Shown here in pieces: positions 34,940-43,297 of a DNA stretch of 64,000 bases. The notes beneath the pieces are model-generated. The model searched no databases. It saw nothing but the letters and a program-made list of their open reading frames with translations, and had not been told where the DNA came from. Both the position numbers and the translations under genes were made by a program. The DNA is from Limisphaera sp049537155. Lineage in GTDB: Bacteria > Verrucomicrobiota > Verrucomicrobiia > Limisphaerales > Limisphaeraceae. The DNA is taken from assembly GCF_049537155.1 (NCBI RefSeq), contig NZ_JBMVQZ010000003.1:310001-374000 (forward strand). Direction: 5' to 3'. Within the stretch, counting starts at the first letter, position 1, and the number at the start of each line of letters is the position of its first letter.

Positions 34940-35275
34940 TCACGCACCGTCACCCGCCCGGGAGAAACACTGCAGCACCACAATCCCCGACAAAATCAAC
35001 ACCAGGCCCACGAAGGCCGGCAGATCCAGCCGTTGACCGAACAACCACCAGCTGGCCACCACGACCAAAGCCAAACCCGCCCCCGACCAGATGGCATACA
35101 CCACCCCGACCGGAATGGATCGCAACGACACCGACAAGAAGTAAAATGCCAGTCCGTAACCCACGATCACCAACGCCGAGGGGCCCCAGCGCGTAAACCC
35201 TTCCGACGCTTTCAACGCCAGCGTGCCCGCCACCTCCGACAGGATCGCCATCCACAACGCCACCCACGGATTCAT
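34940..35275 (-). CDS. small multidrug resistance (SMR) family transporter
   Basis: A 111-residue four-helix inner-membrane protein of the EmrE/SugE family. These act as dual-topology dimers exporting cationic compounds or guanidinium in exchange for protons. The essential membrane glutamate is Glu14 in MAILSEVAGTLALKASEGF. The second landmark is SIPVGVVYAIWSGAGLALV in helix 3, with the tryptophan and glycine-rich face typical of drug-exporting members. Helix 4 is LDLPAFVGLVLILSGIVVL. Length is exact for the family. No paired second SMR gene and no guanidine riboswitch are visible nearby, so the substrate type is open. Confidence 0.92.
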   Translation of the reverse strand: MNPWVALWMAILSEVAGTLALKASEGFTRWGPSALVIVGYGLAFYFLSVSLRSIPVGVVYAIWSGAGLALVVVASWWLFGQRLDLPAFVGLVLILSGIVVLQCFSRAGDGA

Positions 35276-35595
35276 GGTCTCTCAGCCCTCAAAACAAGTC
35301 AGGCAAGCCGTTCCGGCCAACCCCTGCAAAGAAACGCAGCCGATCAGGACCCGCCGGCCGGACCGGCCCGCAAACAAAAGGCCCGACACTCTGCCACCAA
35401 ACCTCCAGCGGCACCAGCCCCGGCTGCCGGCCAACAGGCCCTCCGGCAGCACACGGCCTCCAACCAGGTTTCAGATCCGCTCGCCGCCAGACCCCTCGGT
35501 CGCGCCGCTCTCCCCGCCCGGGTCGGACTGTCCCGGCTTGCAGCCCGCCGGCCCGTCTCATTGACGCCCCGGAACCGCCGGGCTAGTTTGCCCCG
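35276..35595. other. divergent intergenic region, SMR gene and nadA
   Basis: 320 bases. It contains the nadA promoter at 35561-35589. The SMR side has no convincing -10. I see no gene and no other conserved structure. Confidence 0.4.
35561..35589 (+). promoter_or_regulatory. leaderless promoter of nadA
   Basis: TTGACG (35561-35566), exactly 17 bases, TAGTTT (35584-35589), six bases, then the ATG at 35596. A start seven bases past the -10 is the A of the ATG. There is no SD. Confidence 0.6.
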
Positions 35596-36618
<1,023 letters not shown>

Positions 36619-36674
36619 AGGGCCGCCAAGCAGCAGACGCACCACCAAAACCTGCCGCGGCGCACCCTGCAAAC

Positions 36675-36703
36675 TTGCACGGCGGCTCCCCCAGAACTAC
36701 AAA
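36675..36703 (+). promoter_or_regulatory. promoter of rnhB
   Basis: TTGCAC (36675-36680), 17 bases, TACAAA (36698-36703), 14 bases to the ATG at 36718. The predicted leader is about eight bases, without an SD. Confidence 0.4.
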
Positions 36704-36717
36704 CCGGTCAGACGGCC

Positions 36718-37389
36718 ATGGCCCGGCCACAAACAGCCGAACCTGCCCAGCGCCTGCAACTGGAACGTCAGCTGTGGAACGCCGGCAAACGACGCATCGC
36801 CGGCGTGGACGAGGCCGGACGCGGTCCCCTGGCGGGGCCGGTCATCGCAGCCGCTGTCGTACTGCCGGAAAGCTGGATCGCCGAGGGCCGGGTCGCGCCC
36901 GAGCTGGCCGGGCTGAACGACTCCAAACAACTGGCGCCGGCCGTGCGGGAACGGCTCTACCAACAGCTCGTGACCCATCCGGAAATCCGGTTCGCCGTGG
37001 CTGCGGCAGAGGCGGACGAAATTGACCGCTGGAACATCCTGCAGGCCACTCATCTCGCCATGCGCCGGGCGCTCCAGGCGCTGGATCCCGCGCCCGACCA
37101 CGCGCTCGTGGACGGTCGGCCCGTGCCGAACCTGCCGGTGCCGGCCACCGCCGTCGTTGGTGGCGACACTCGCAGCTACTCCATCGCCGCAGCCAGCGTG
37201 CTGGCCAAGGTCACCCGCGACCGGCTCATGATGGAGCTCGACCGCCGGTATCCCGGCTACGGCTTCGCCATGCACAAGGGTTATCCCACCCCCAAACACC
37301 TCGAAGCCCTGGCACGGCTCGGCCCCAGCCCCGTACACCGCAGATCCTTCGCCCCGGTGCAGGCTGTCCAACTCCGGTTCTGGCCATGA
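36718..37389 (+). CDS. rnhB: ribonuclease HII
   Basis: Cleaves the RNA strand of RNA-DNA hybrids and removes single ribonucleotides from DNA. The 223-residue product has RIAGVDEAGRGPLAGPV (about residues 24-40) carrying the first Asp-Glu pair, LNDSKQLAP near 68 and DHALVDGRPVP near 127. SYSIAAASVLAKVTRD near 154 and HKGYPTPKHLEAL near 184 complete the active-site set of RNase HII. Length is normal. It overlaps yraN by four bases (ATGA), a translationally coupled pair. Confidence 0.96.
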   Translation: MARPQTAEPAQRLQLERQLWNAGKRRIAGVDEAGRGPLAGPVIAAAVVLPESWIAEGRVAPELAGLNDSKQLAPAVRERLYQQLVTHPEIRFAVAAAEADEIDRWNILQATHLAMRRALQALDPAPDHALVDGRPVPNLPVPATAVVGGDTRSYSIAAASVLAKVTRDRLMMELDRRYPGYGFAMHKGYPTPKHLEALARLGPSPVHRRSFAPVQAVQLRFWP

Positions 37390-37829
37390 AAACCATCCTG
37401 TTCTGGTGGGCGCACTGGCGCAGTCGCCTCACCGGCCGCCGTCCCCCGGCCGTCCACCTGCAAAGGGGCGCACTCGGCGAACGGGCCGCACGGCGCCACC
37501 TCGAAAAGGCCGGGCTCCAATGTCTCACCACCAACTACCGCACCCCACGCGGCGAGCTGGACCTGGTCTGCCGCGACGGCGATTGTCTGGTGTTCGTCGA
37601 GGTCAAGACCCGTTCCTCGGAAGAATGGGGCCGTCCGGCCGCCGCAGTGGATCTCCGCCGCCAACGCCGACTCACGCGCGCCGCCCTCTGGTACCTCCGC
37701 CGCATCGGCAGGCCCCGCATCAAGGTCCGCTTCGACATCGTGGAGGTGCTGCTCGACCAGGATCGCGTCCGCGAAATCCGGCACCTGCCAAACGCGTTCC
37801 CCATGGCCGCCCCGTGGCGTTACGACTGA
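37386..37829 (+). CDS. yraN: UPF0102 (YraN-like) nuclease-fold protein
   Basis: 147 residues of the UPF0102 family, a predicted endonuclease-like fold often beside rnhB. Landmarks: GALGERAARRHLEKAGLQCL (about 28-47), NYRTPRGELDLVCRDGDCLVFVEVK (split: Arg-Gly-Glu-Leu-Asp-Leu near 56 and FVEVKTR near 71), RQRRLTRAALWYLRR near 96. The E-x-D ... E-V-K pattern is the PD-(D/E)xK-type nuclease signature. It overlaps the rnhB stop (ATGA). Its cellular role is not well defined. Confidence 0.92.
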   Translation: MKTILFWWAHWRSRLTGRRPPAVHLQRGALGERAARRHLEKAGLQCLTTNYRTPRGELDLVCRDGDCLVFVEVKTRSSEEWGRPAAAVDLRRQRRLTRAALWYLRRIGRPRIKVRFDIVEVLLDQDRVREIRHLPNAFPMAAPWRYD

Positions 37830-38017
37830 TCGCCGCCCCGGGCTCGCACCGCTGGAACCGGCTCCTCCAACACCCTCCCCCGCGCACGCCACACCGCCGC
37901 GCCACCTGTCCCGCCCGCAAGCGCCCCCTTGCACATTCGCCGAAATGAGCGATGGTACACTGGCGGCCAGCCCCCAAACCCCGCGGTTTGGAAACCTTGA
38001 AAGCCCGATCCGGAACC

Positions 38018-38578
38018 ATGAAACCCGACGGCACACCGGCCCAGCCCACCGAAACGTGGCAGATCACCATCCTCTACGATCAGCCGGAAGCCCGCCAATG
38101 CGCAGCCCGCGCATGCGACAACCTGGTCCGGCGCTTCTGGGCCCGCGTGGAGTTCGACACCACTTGGTGGGCACTCGACGAACTGGAAGGCCCCGAACAT
38201 TCCCGGGCCGCGCAGCGTCTCCAGGAAACCGACATCGTCGTGCTGGCCATGGCCAATCTCCAAGCCCTCCATCCCGGCCTCCTCCGCTGGCTGGAGCAAA
38301 CGCTCCAACAGCGCCAGGGCCGGGAAGGCGCGCTCATCGTGTTGTGCGCCGGCCAGACCGCGCCGCTTCACCGGCTCCAGCCCGAGCTCAACGCCAGGCT
38401 CCACGCCCTGGCACGCAGGGTCGGCCTGGATTACCTCAACGAGCCCCCGACTTCGCTCCCGGGCCGACTGCCCCATTCCCTCGACAGTTACACCCATCGC
38501 GCCGAGCAAAACACCGACGTGATCCGGCGCATCCTGGATTCCCCGCCGCCACCGCCGCCGCCCGCCTGGTACCCCTGA
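38018..38578 (+). CDS. uncharacterised soluble protein
   Basis: 186 residues, no family recognised. The sequence is soluble, alternating strand and helix: WQITILYDQPEARQCAARAC at residues 15-34, ETDIVVLAMANLQALHPGLL near 75-94, GREGALIVLCAGQTA near 107-121, and a proline-rich end (PPPPPPPAWYP). The pattern of a strand, acidic turn, helix and hydrophobic strands resembles a small alpha/beta (receiver-like) fold without the phospho-acceptor signature. The frame opens at 37952, but a TACACT -10-like element lies just inside that stretch; ATG 38018 gives a better start. It follows yraN by 188 bases. Confidence 0.6.
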   Translation: MKPDGTPAQPTETWQITILYDQPEARQCAARACDNLVRRFWARVEFDTTWWALDELEGPEHSRAAQRLQETDIVVLAMANLQALHPGLLRWLEQTLQQRQGREGALIVLCAGQTAPLHRLQPELNARLHALARRVGLDYLNEPPTSLPGRLPHSLDSYTHRAEQNTDVIRRILDSPPPPPPPAWYP

Positions 38579-38690
38579 ACCGGCCTAGCCCATCCGGCCG
38601 GCCGTCAAACCGGCCCGCGCCGCGCCCGCGGATGCCGCCCCGCACAATTCAGTTGCGCACCGGCCGGTCCTGACCCACACAATCCCGGCG

Positions 38691-39572
38691 ATGCAAACCA
38701 TGAAAACGCAGATCTGTTTCTGGATCGCAGGCGTATGCCTGGCCGCAAGCCTGGCGCACGGCCAGAACACCAATGCCTTCACCGACGAGAAGGAAAAGAT
38801 CAGCTACGCCCTCGGCATGAGCCTGGGCAACAACTGGAAACGCAACGCCCTCGAACCCGACCAGGTCTCGCTCGACATCGTCATGCAGGGGCTGCGCGAC
38901 AGCCTCACCGGCGCACCCACCCGGATGACCGAGGAGGAAATGCGCGCCACGCTGCGCGAGTTCAGCAAATTCATGCAGGAAAAAATGCAGGAAAAACGGC
39001 GCCAGGAAGCCGAGAAAAACCGCAAGGCCGGCGCCGCCTTCCTCGAGGAAAACAAGAAAAAACCCGGTGTGGTCACCCTGCCCAGCGGCCTCCAATACCG
39101 CATCATCCGCGAGGGCGCCGGTCAAAGCCCCAAACCCGCCGACACCGTTCTCGTCCATTACCGCGGCACCCTCATTGACGGAACCGAATTCGACAGCAGC
39201 TACACGCGCGGCGAGCCCGCCCGATTCAATGTCAGCGGCGTCATCAAGGGTTGGACCGAGGCGCTGCAGCTCATGAAACCGGGAGCCAAATGGGAGCTGT
39301 TCATCCCGCCCGACCTGGCATATGGCGACGTGGGCCGACCCAACATCCCGCCCGGTTCCACCCTCATCTTCGAGGTCGAGCTGATCTCGATCACCACCCC
39401 GGCCACCTCTTCATCTTCCGCCAGTGCCCCCGTCACCAGCGACATCATCAAAGTCCCATCCGCCGAGGAACTCGCCAAGGGCGCCAAGATCGAGGTCATC
39501 AAGGCCGAAGACCTCAAACGCCTGGAAGAAGAACAACGGAAAGCCGCCGCCAAGGCACAAACCAATCAGTAA
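38691..39572 (+). CDS. exported FKBP-type peptidyl-prolyl isomerase
   Basis: Catalyses proline cis-trans isomerisation of exported proteins. The 293-residue product has a signal peptide (about 25 residues, ending AHGQ). An FkpA/Mip-like N-terminal helical dimerisation domain follows (EKISYALGMSLGNNWKRN, MTEEEMRATLREFSKFMQEKMQEK, residues about 28-110). The FKBP domain (about 120-235) has LVHYRGTLIDGTEFDSS, GVIKGWTEALQLMKPGAKWELFIPP and LAYGD, ending LIFEVELISI. A charged 55-residue tail follows (EELAKGAKIEVIKAEDLKRLEEE), which is unusual. A strong terminator lies downstream. The nearby second ATG (38700) is an alternative start. Confidence 0.93.
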   Translation: MQTMKTQICFWIAGVCLAASLAHGQNTNAFTDEKEKISYALGMSLGNNWKRNALEPDQVSLDIVMQGLRDSLTGAPTRMTEEEMRATLREFSKFMQEKMQEKRRQEAEKNRKAGAAFLEENKKKPGVVTLPSGLQYRIIREGAGQSPKPADTVLVHYRGTLIDGTEFDSSYTRGEPARFNVSGVIKGWTEALQLMKPGAKWELFIPPDLAYGDVGRPNIPPGSTLIFEVELISITTPATSSSSASAPVTSDIIKVPSAEELAKGAKIEVIKAEDLKRLEEEQRKAAAKAQTNQ

Positions 39573-39619
39573 ACGTCACCCACGCCGGGCGGACAAACCG
39601 CCCAACGGCTGCCACCTTT

Positions 39620-39662
39620 CGGGCCCCGCCCTCACCCACCCCGGGTCGGGGCCCGCGTTTTT
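39620..39662 (+). terminator. intrinsic terminator after the FKBP gene
   Basis: Nine-base perfect stem CGGGCCCCG (39620-39628) / CGGGGCCCG (39647-39655), followed by CG and five T (39658-39662), 48 bases after the stop codon. Confidence 0.7.
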
Positions 39663-40150
39663 GCCGGCGGGACAGTTTCTCCGCGCCCCCGGTAAAGCCC
39701 GGCCACCACGCCCCCGCTGGATCCCGCTCCCAGGCAAAGAGCAGGGCCATAGAGCCGGCCCACCGCTCGCACCCGGACTCCCCCACGCCCAAGCCAAAAA
39801 ACGGCGCATGTTGGCCAATCGACGGCAAGCCCCATCCGCCAACCCCTGCCACACTGCGGGCGTAACGTGGTTCTGGCGCCGGCCGGGACCCGGTCGCAGG
39901 GGTTGAAGTGCGGCCCGGAGCGATCGCCGCAGCGTTCGGGGGTTGGCGTAGCAAGAGGGCGTCGCTGCCGGCGATGGGGTTGGAGAAACAACGGGGTTGC
40001 AAATGCCTCCGGAGCCCACAGGGGCGCGACCGAAACCTTAAACCGGCGCCAGAACCGCTTGCTTTTACCGACTCACTCCCCATGTACGCCCGCGCCCGGG
40101 ACCCCGCCGGGCCGTCCCTCTCCGGCAAGGGCCATCACGCGGCAACACAC
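39663..40150. other. long gene-free block with recurring GGGGTTG words
   Basis: About 490 bases between the FKBP terminator and the regulator gene end. GGGGTTG occurs four times in 101 bases (39899, 39939, 39976, 39993), with a CAACCCC counterpart at 39840. The six-frame translations have no recognisable domain and no SD. It could be a degenerate repeat, a small RNA or a protein-binding cluster. Confidence 0.4.
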
Positions 40151-41149
40151 TCACCGCCCCGCCAACTGGGCCCGGTACTGCGTGGGCGATTGTCCCAGGA
40201 TCTTCTTGAAGACGCGATTGAAGTGCGTCAGCGACTGGAAGCCGACCTCGAAGGCGATTTCGCTCACCCGCAGATTCGGATTCAGCAGCAGGTTCTTGGC
40301 CTTCTCGATGCGCACGCGCGACAGATAATCCGTGAAATTGATGCCGGTGTACTTCTTGAACATCTTGCAAAAGTAAAACGTGCTGGTGTTCACCGCCTTG
40401 GCCACGCGCGAGAGCGAGAGATCCTCGGCCATGTGCTCCTGGATGTATTCCTTGGCACGCGTGATCACCGGGGGCTCGGCGTTCTTCTGCTGCAACAACA
40501 CCTGATTGCTGATCAGGGCCAGGTGCTGCGCAAAGATCGTCAGCAGTTTCACCGCCGATTCATGCTGCCGGGGCGAAACCACCCGCGTCTTGAAAAAGGC
40601 CTCCTCCAGGCGCGCCCGGTCGCAGTCCAGCCCCCACTCCTCCAACGTCCGACATACCCTGGCAAACTGCTGTCGGGTGGGACGCTTCCGAAAAACCTGT
40701 CCCGTCTGCAAAAATCCGACGATTTGGTTCCCCAAGCGGATGGGAACCGCCGTGTCGCTCAGTCCCGCGAAACAGTTGATCGTCCGTGCCCCCTCCACCG
40801 CCATCTCCACCAGCCGCTCCTGCACCTGCAGACAGGCCGCGCAGGACCGGCTTCGCTCGGACATCAAACTGCAGAACGGACTTTCGTATCGCTTGCCGTG
40901 ATGCGAAAGCCGCCAGCTCTCCACCGGTCGGAGCGACACCACCAGACCCGTGGCCTCCGAAAAAGCCCGCTCGTACTCCTGATACACCTCCGAGCGCAAC
41001 AGCGCCTCGATCAGGCTCCGGCTCTCGGCCGGGTCCATCAGCGTCACCTTCTCCCCACCGCTGTCTCTGCCCATCCCCGTAACCGACGCCGGACGCGGCC
41101 CCTGGGCTGGTTTCGGCTCCGGCGAGGACTGAGCCAACGTTGTTTGCAT
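40151..41149 (-). CDS. PocR-domain AraC-family transcriptional regulator
   Basis: DNA-binding regulator, 332 residues. Residues about 45-205 form a PocR ligand-binding domain (EVYQEYERAFSEATGLVVSLRP, SPFCSLMS...SRSCAACLQ, TINCFAGLSDTAVPIRLGNQIVGFLQTGQ), with a cysteine set that in some relatives may bind a small molecule or metal. Residues about 230-330 form an AraC double helix-turn-helix (LSLSRVAKAVNTSTFYFCKMFKKYTG, VSEIAFEVGFQSLTHFNRVFKKILG). The ATG at 41149 lies six bases after TACGTT with a matching -35, so I use it. An internal ATG at 41038 with SD AGAAGG is the alternative. It is divergent from the nitroreductase gene, its most likely target. Confidence 0.88.
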   Translation of the reverse strand: MQTTLAQSSPEPKPAQGPRPASVTGMGRDSGGEKVTLMDPAESRSLIEALLRSEVYQEYERAFSEATGLVVSLRPVESWRLSHHGKRYESPFCSLMSERSRSCAACLQVQERLVEMAVEGARTINCFAGLSDTAVPIRLGNQIVGFLQTGQVFRKRPTRQQFARVCRTLEEWGLDCDRARLEEAFFKTRVVSPRQHESAVKLLTIFAQHLALISNQVLLQQKNAEPPVITRAKEYIQEHMAEDLSLSRVAKAVNTSTFYFCKMFKKYTGINFTDYLSRVRIEKAKNLLLNPNLRVSEIAFEVGFQSLTHFNRVFKKILGQSPTQYRAQLAGR

Positions 41150-41155
41150 GGCGCC

Positions 41156-41184
41156 AACGTACGTCAAACCCGACTTGTCCACAA
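41156..41184 (-). promoter_or_regulatory. leaderless promoter of the PocR/AraC regulator
   Basis: On the minus strand TTGTGG (complement of 41179-41184), exactly 17 bases, TACGTT (41156-41161), six bases, then the ATG at 41149. Confidence 0.5.
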
Positions 41185-41242
41185 GAGGAGCCCCGACCCC
41201 GCCCACCCCCGTGCCGGCTCACGCCCACCTCCCACTCGCGCA

Positions 41243-41271
41243 TTGATCGAGATTCCAACCATGCTTAACAT
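41243..41271 (+). promoter_or_regulatory. promoter of the nitroreductase gene
   Basis: TTGATC (41243-41248), exactly 17 bases, TAACAT (41266-41271). The ATG at 41284 is twelve bases downstream; the ATG at 41275 would be only three bases from the -10. The 12-base word GCATTGATCGAG covers the -35 and recurs at 41299. Confidence 0.5.
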
Positions 41272-41283
41272 CCGATGCGAAAA

Positions 41284-41808
41284 ATGAAGGATTTCTTTGC
41301 ATTGATCGAGGCCCGAAGGTCGGTCCGTGCATTCGAGAGCCGCCCGGTCGAACCCGCGTGGATCGAAAAAATCCTGCGCGCGGCTCAGCGCGCCCCCTCG
41401 GCCGGCAACCTGCAGGCCTACGAGGTCGTGATCGTGCGGCATCCGGAAACCATCCGCGCGCTGGCGGGGCTGTGCTACAACCAGTCGTTCATTGCACAAG
41501 CCCCCGTGGTGCTGGTGTTTTGCGCCGACCCCGCCCGGTCGTCCGCCAAATACGGGCCCAAGGGCGAGACGCTGTACGCCGTCCAGGACGCCACCATTGC
41601 CGCCGCTTATGCAGAACTGGCCGTGGCTGCGCTCGGGCTGGCCACCTGCTGGGTCGGCGCCTTTGACGAAGCCGAATTGATCCGGCGACTGCACCTTCGA
41701 CCCGGCCTGCGCCCCATCGCGGTGTTCCCCGTCGGCTGGCCGGCCGAACAACCGCCCCGCACACCCCGGCGTCCCTACGAAGAGGTGGTGCACGAGTACC
41801 GCCCCTGA
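41284..41808 (+). CDS. nitroreductase-family flavoprotein
   Basis: FMN-dependent oxidoreductase using NAD(P)H. The 174-residue product has the family start (MKDFFALIEARRSVRAFESRPV) with the flavin-phosphate-binding RRSVR near residue 12, RAAQRAPSAGNLQAYEVV near 33-50, and YAVQDATIAAAYAELAVAALGLATCWVG near 97-124, ending VVHEYRP. It is a short member of the family. ATG 41275 would add three residues; I start at 41284 because the predicted promoter leaves room for no other leader. Substrate unknown. It is divergent from the PocR-type regulator. Confidence 0.9.
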   Translation: MKDFFALIEARRSVRAFESRPVEPAWIEKILRAAQRAPSAGNLQAYEVVIVRHPETIRALAGLCYNQSFIAQAPVVLVFCADPARSSAKYGPKGETLYAVQDATIAAAYAELAVAALGLATCWVGAFDEAELIRRLHLRPGLRPIAVFPVGWPAEQPPRTPRRPYEEVVHEYRP

Positions 41809-41924
41809 CAGGCTCGCCGAAAACCGCGACTCCCCCATCACTCGGGCCCAACCTCGCGGCTCGAGCGGCCGGAGCTGCCCTCACCACAGGTCAACGGAGA
41901 ACGGGCCGGTCACTCCAAAAGACC

Positions 41925-42752
41925 TCAGAGCGTTTCCAACAGCTTTTTCCATCGGGCCCAGGCCTCGTTGCGGGCGCGCCGGTTCTCCGGCGAGGCGTCC
42001 GGGGCCTCCCCCGCCCGCATGAATCCGTGTCCGGCACCCTCATAAATGACCGGCTCAAACTTTTTCCCCAACCTTTCCAGCGCAGCCCGCAGGGCTGGCA
42101 GACCGGCATTCACGCGGGCGTCCCGCTCCGCATAAAACCCGTACACGGGCCTCCGGATCCGCTCCAGGTCCTCCTCCCTCTCCGGAGCGGTCCCGTAAAA
42201 CACAAAAAACGCCGCCGGCTCATCCGTCAGGGTGGCCAGCCGAAACGTCTGCGCGCCGCCCCAGCAAAACCCCGCCACCGCAACCTTCCCGTTGCAGGCC
42301 GGCAACTTCCTGACGAACTCCATCACCGCCTGCACGTCCGTGGCAATCTGATCCGGCGGCAACCCTGCTATGGCCTTGCGCACAGCGTCCGACCCGCCCA
42401 GCTCCGCCGTGCCACCCCCGCCGGGCGCCATCCCGGACAACAAATCCGGCGCGATCGCAACGTAGCCGGCTTCCGCCAGCTGATCCGTCACGGACCGCAC
42501 CCAGTCCGTCAGACCAAAAATCTCGTGGATCACCACCACCGCCGGCGCCCGCTCCGACCTTTCGGGATAGGCAAGGAAACATTGAACCTGCCGCGCCCCG
42601 TTCGTCACCGTCACCCATTCAAGATGTCGCGGCGACTGTTCCAACCGTACCCGCGCCCATTCCTGTGCAGCGGCCGCTGCACAACCGATCCCCAGCCCCA
42701 CCGCCAGAAAGCACCCCAACCTCCGTCCTCGATCAAGTTCTCTCATGAGCAT
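41925..42752 (-). CDS. exported dienelactone hydrolase-family alpha/beta hydrolase
   Basis: 275-residue precursor with a signal peptide (GCFLAVGLGIGCAAAAAQ, cleavage near residue 30). The alpha/beta-hydrolase core has the dienelactone hydrolase elements: IHEIFGLTDWVRS with the conserved Glu near 75, the nucleophile elbow GFCWGG with cysteine near 162, FYAERDARVNAGL with the catalytic Asp near 205, and EGAGHGFMRAG with the His near 240. The family hydrolyses cyclic or activated esters; the substrate here is unknown and the export signal is less usual. The start has a strong SD (GGGAGGA). Confidence 0.9.
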   Translation of the reverse strand: MLMRELDRGRRLGCFLAVGLGIGCAAAAAQEWARVRLEQSPRHLEWVTVTNGARQVQCFLAYPERSERAPAVVVIHEIFGLTDWVRSVTDQLAEAGYVAIAPDLLSGMAPGGGGTAELGGSDAVRKAIAGLPPDQIATDVQAVMEFVRKLPACNGKVAVAGFCWGGAQTFRLATLTDEPAAFFVFYGTAPEREEDLERIRRPVYGFYAERDARVNAGLPALRAALERLGKKFEPVIYEGAGHGFMRAGEAPDASPENRRARNEAWARWKKLLETL

Positions 42753-43297
42753 AAGTCCTCCCTCTTACATGGATTCCGTAAATCACAGCCGACCCCGGGT
42801 ACTGTTCCGTCGCGCCTGACAACCTACCGGGGCCCCGGCTGTTTTCGTCTCAACAGCAGCAAATCTAACTCATCTTTTCGCCCTTGCTTGGAAAACCTTC
42901 CGGCAACCGTCCCACCGGGCCGCTGGCGCGAGTTCACAGCAGCACGCCCCTTTGTTCACGCACACGCCCCCGGCCTCCGCCACTCCTCCCGCCCGAGGCG
43001 CCCACCGAATCCGATTCCGGACGTCCCCCTCCTCCACACCCCGGCCCAGCAGTTCTTTCCCATACGATCCCCCGGGGCTCAGACACCGAAACACCCGCCG
43101 ACAAACCGGCCCTGTAAAAATTTCAGACACGATGCCGTCCTCCCGTGACGCACAAACCAGGTTGTCCCCCAACGCCTTGTGTGCGCGAATCGCCGGCCTG
43201 CCGATTCATTACCAAATCTTTATTGGCACAATACGTGCTGTGCCTTGACCTGTCTCCAACCTCGGCTTCCGGCCGAGGGAAAGGTGAAGGAAGACCC
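42753..43297. other. long divergent region between hydrolase and kinase genes
   Basis: 545 bases. It holds the hydrolase SD, an imperfect long hairpin at about 42789-42850 (AGCCG, CCCCGG / CCGGGG, CGGCT, with a perfect 12-base palindrome CCGGGGCCCCGG inside and GTTTT after it), and the -24/-12 element for the kinase. The open frames here lack SDs and family similarity. Confidence 0.45.
43223..43239 (+). promoter_or_regulatory. sigma-54-type (-24/-12) promoter upstream of the kinase cluster
   Basis: TTGGCACAATACGTGCT (43223-43239): the -24 box TTGGCAC is perfect, the -12 is GTGCT against consensus TTGCW, and the spacing of ten bases between GG and GC is correct. The kinase ATG is 59 bases downstream with SD AAGGAAG. 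Confidence 0.45.

Noticed and set aside
39514..40128. 204-codon minus-strand frame in the gene-free block after the FKBP gene
   Set aside because: Crosses a strong terminator and the FKBP stop, Arg/Gly/Pro-rich, no SD, no family resemblance.
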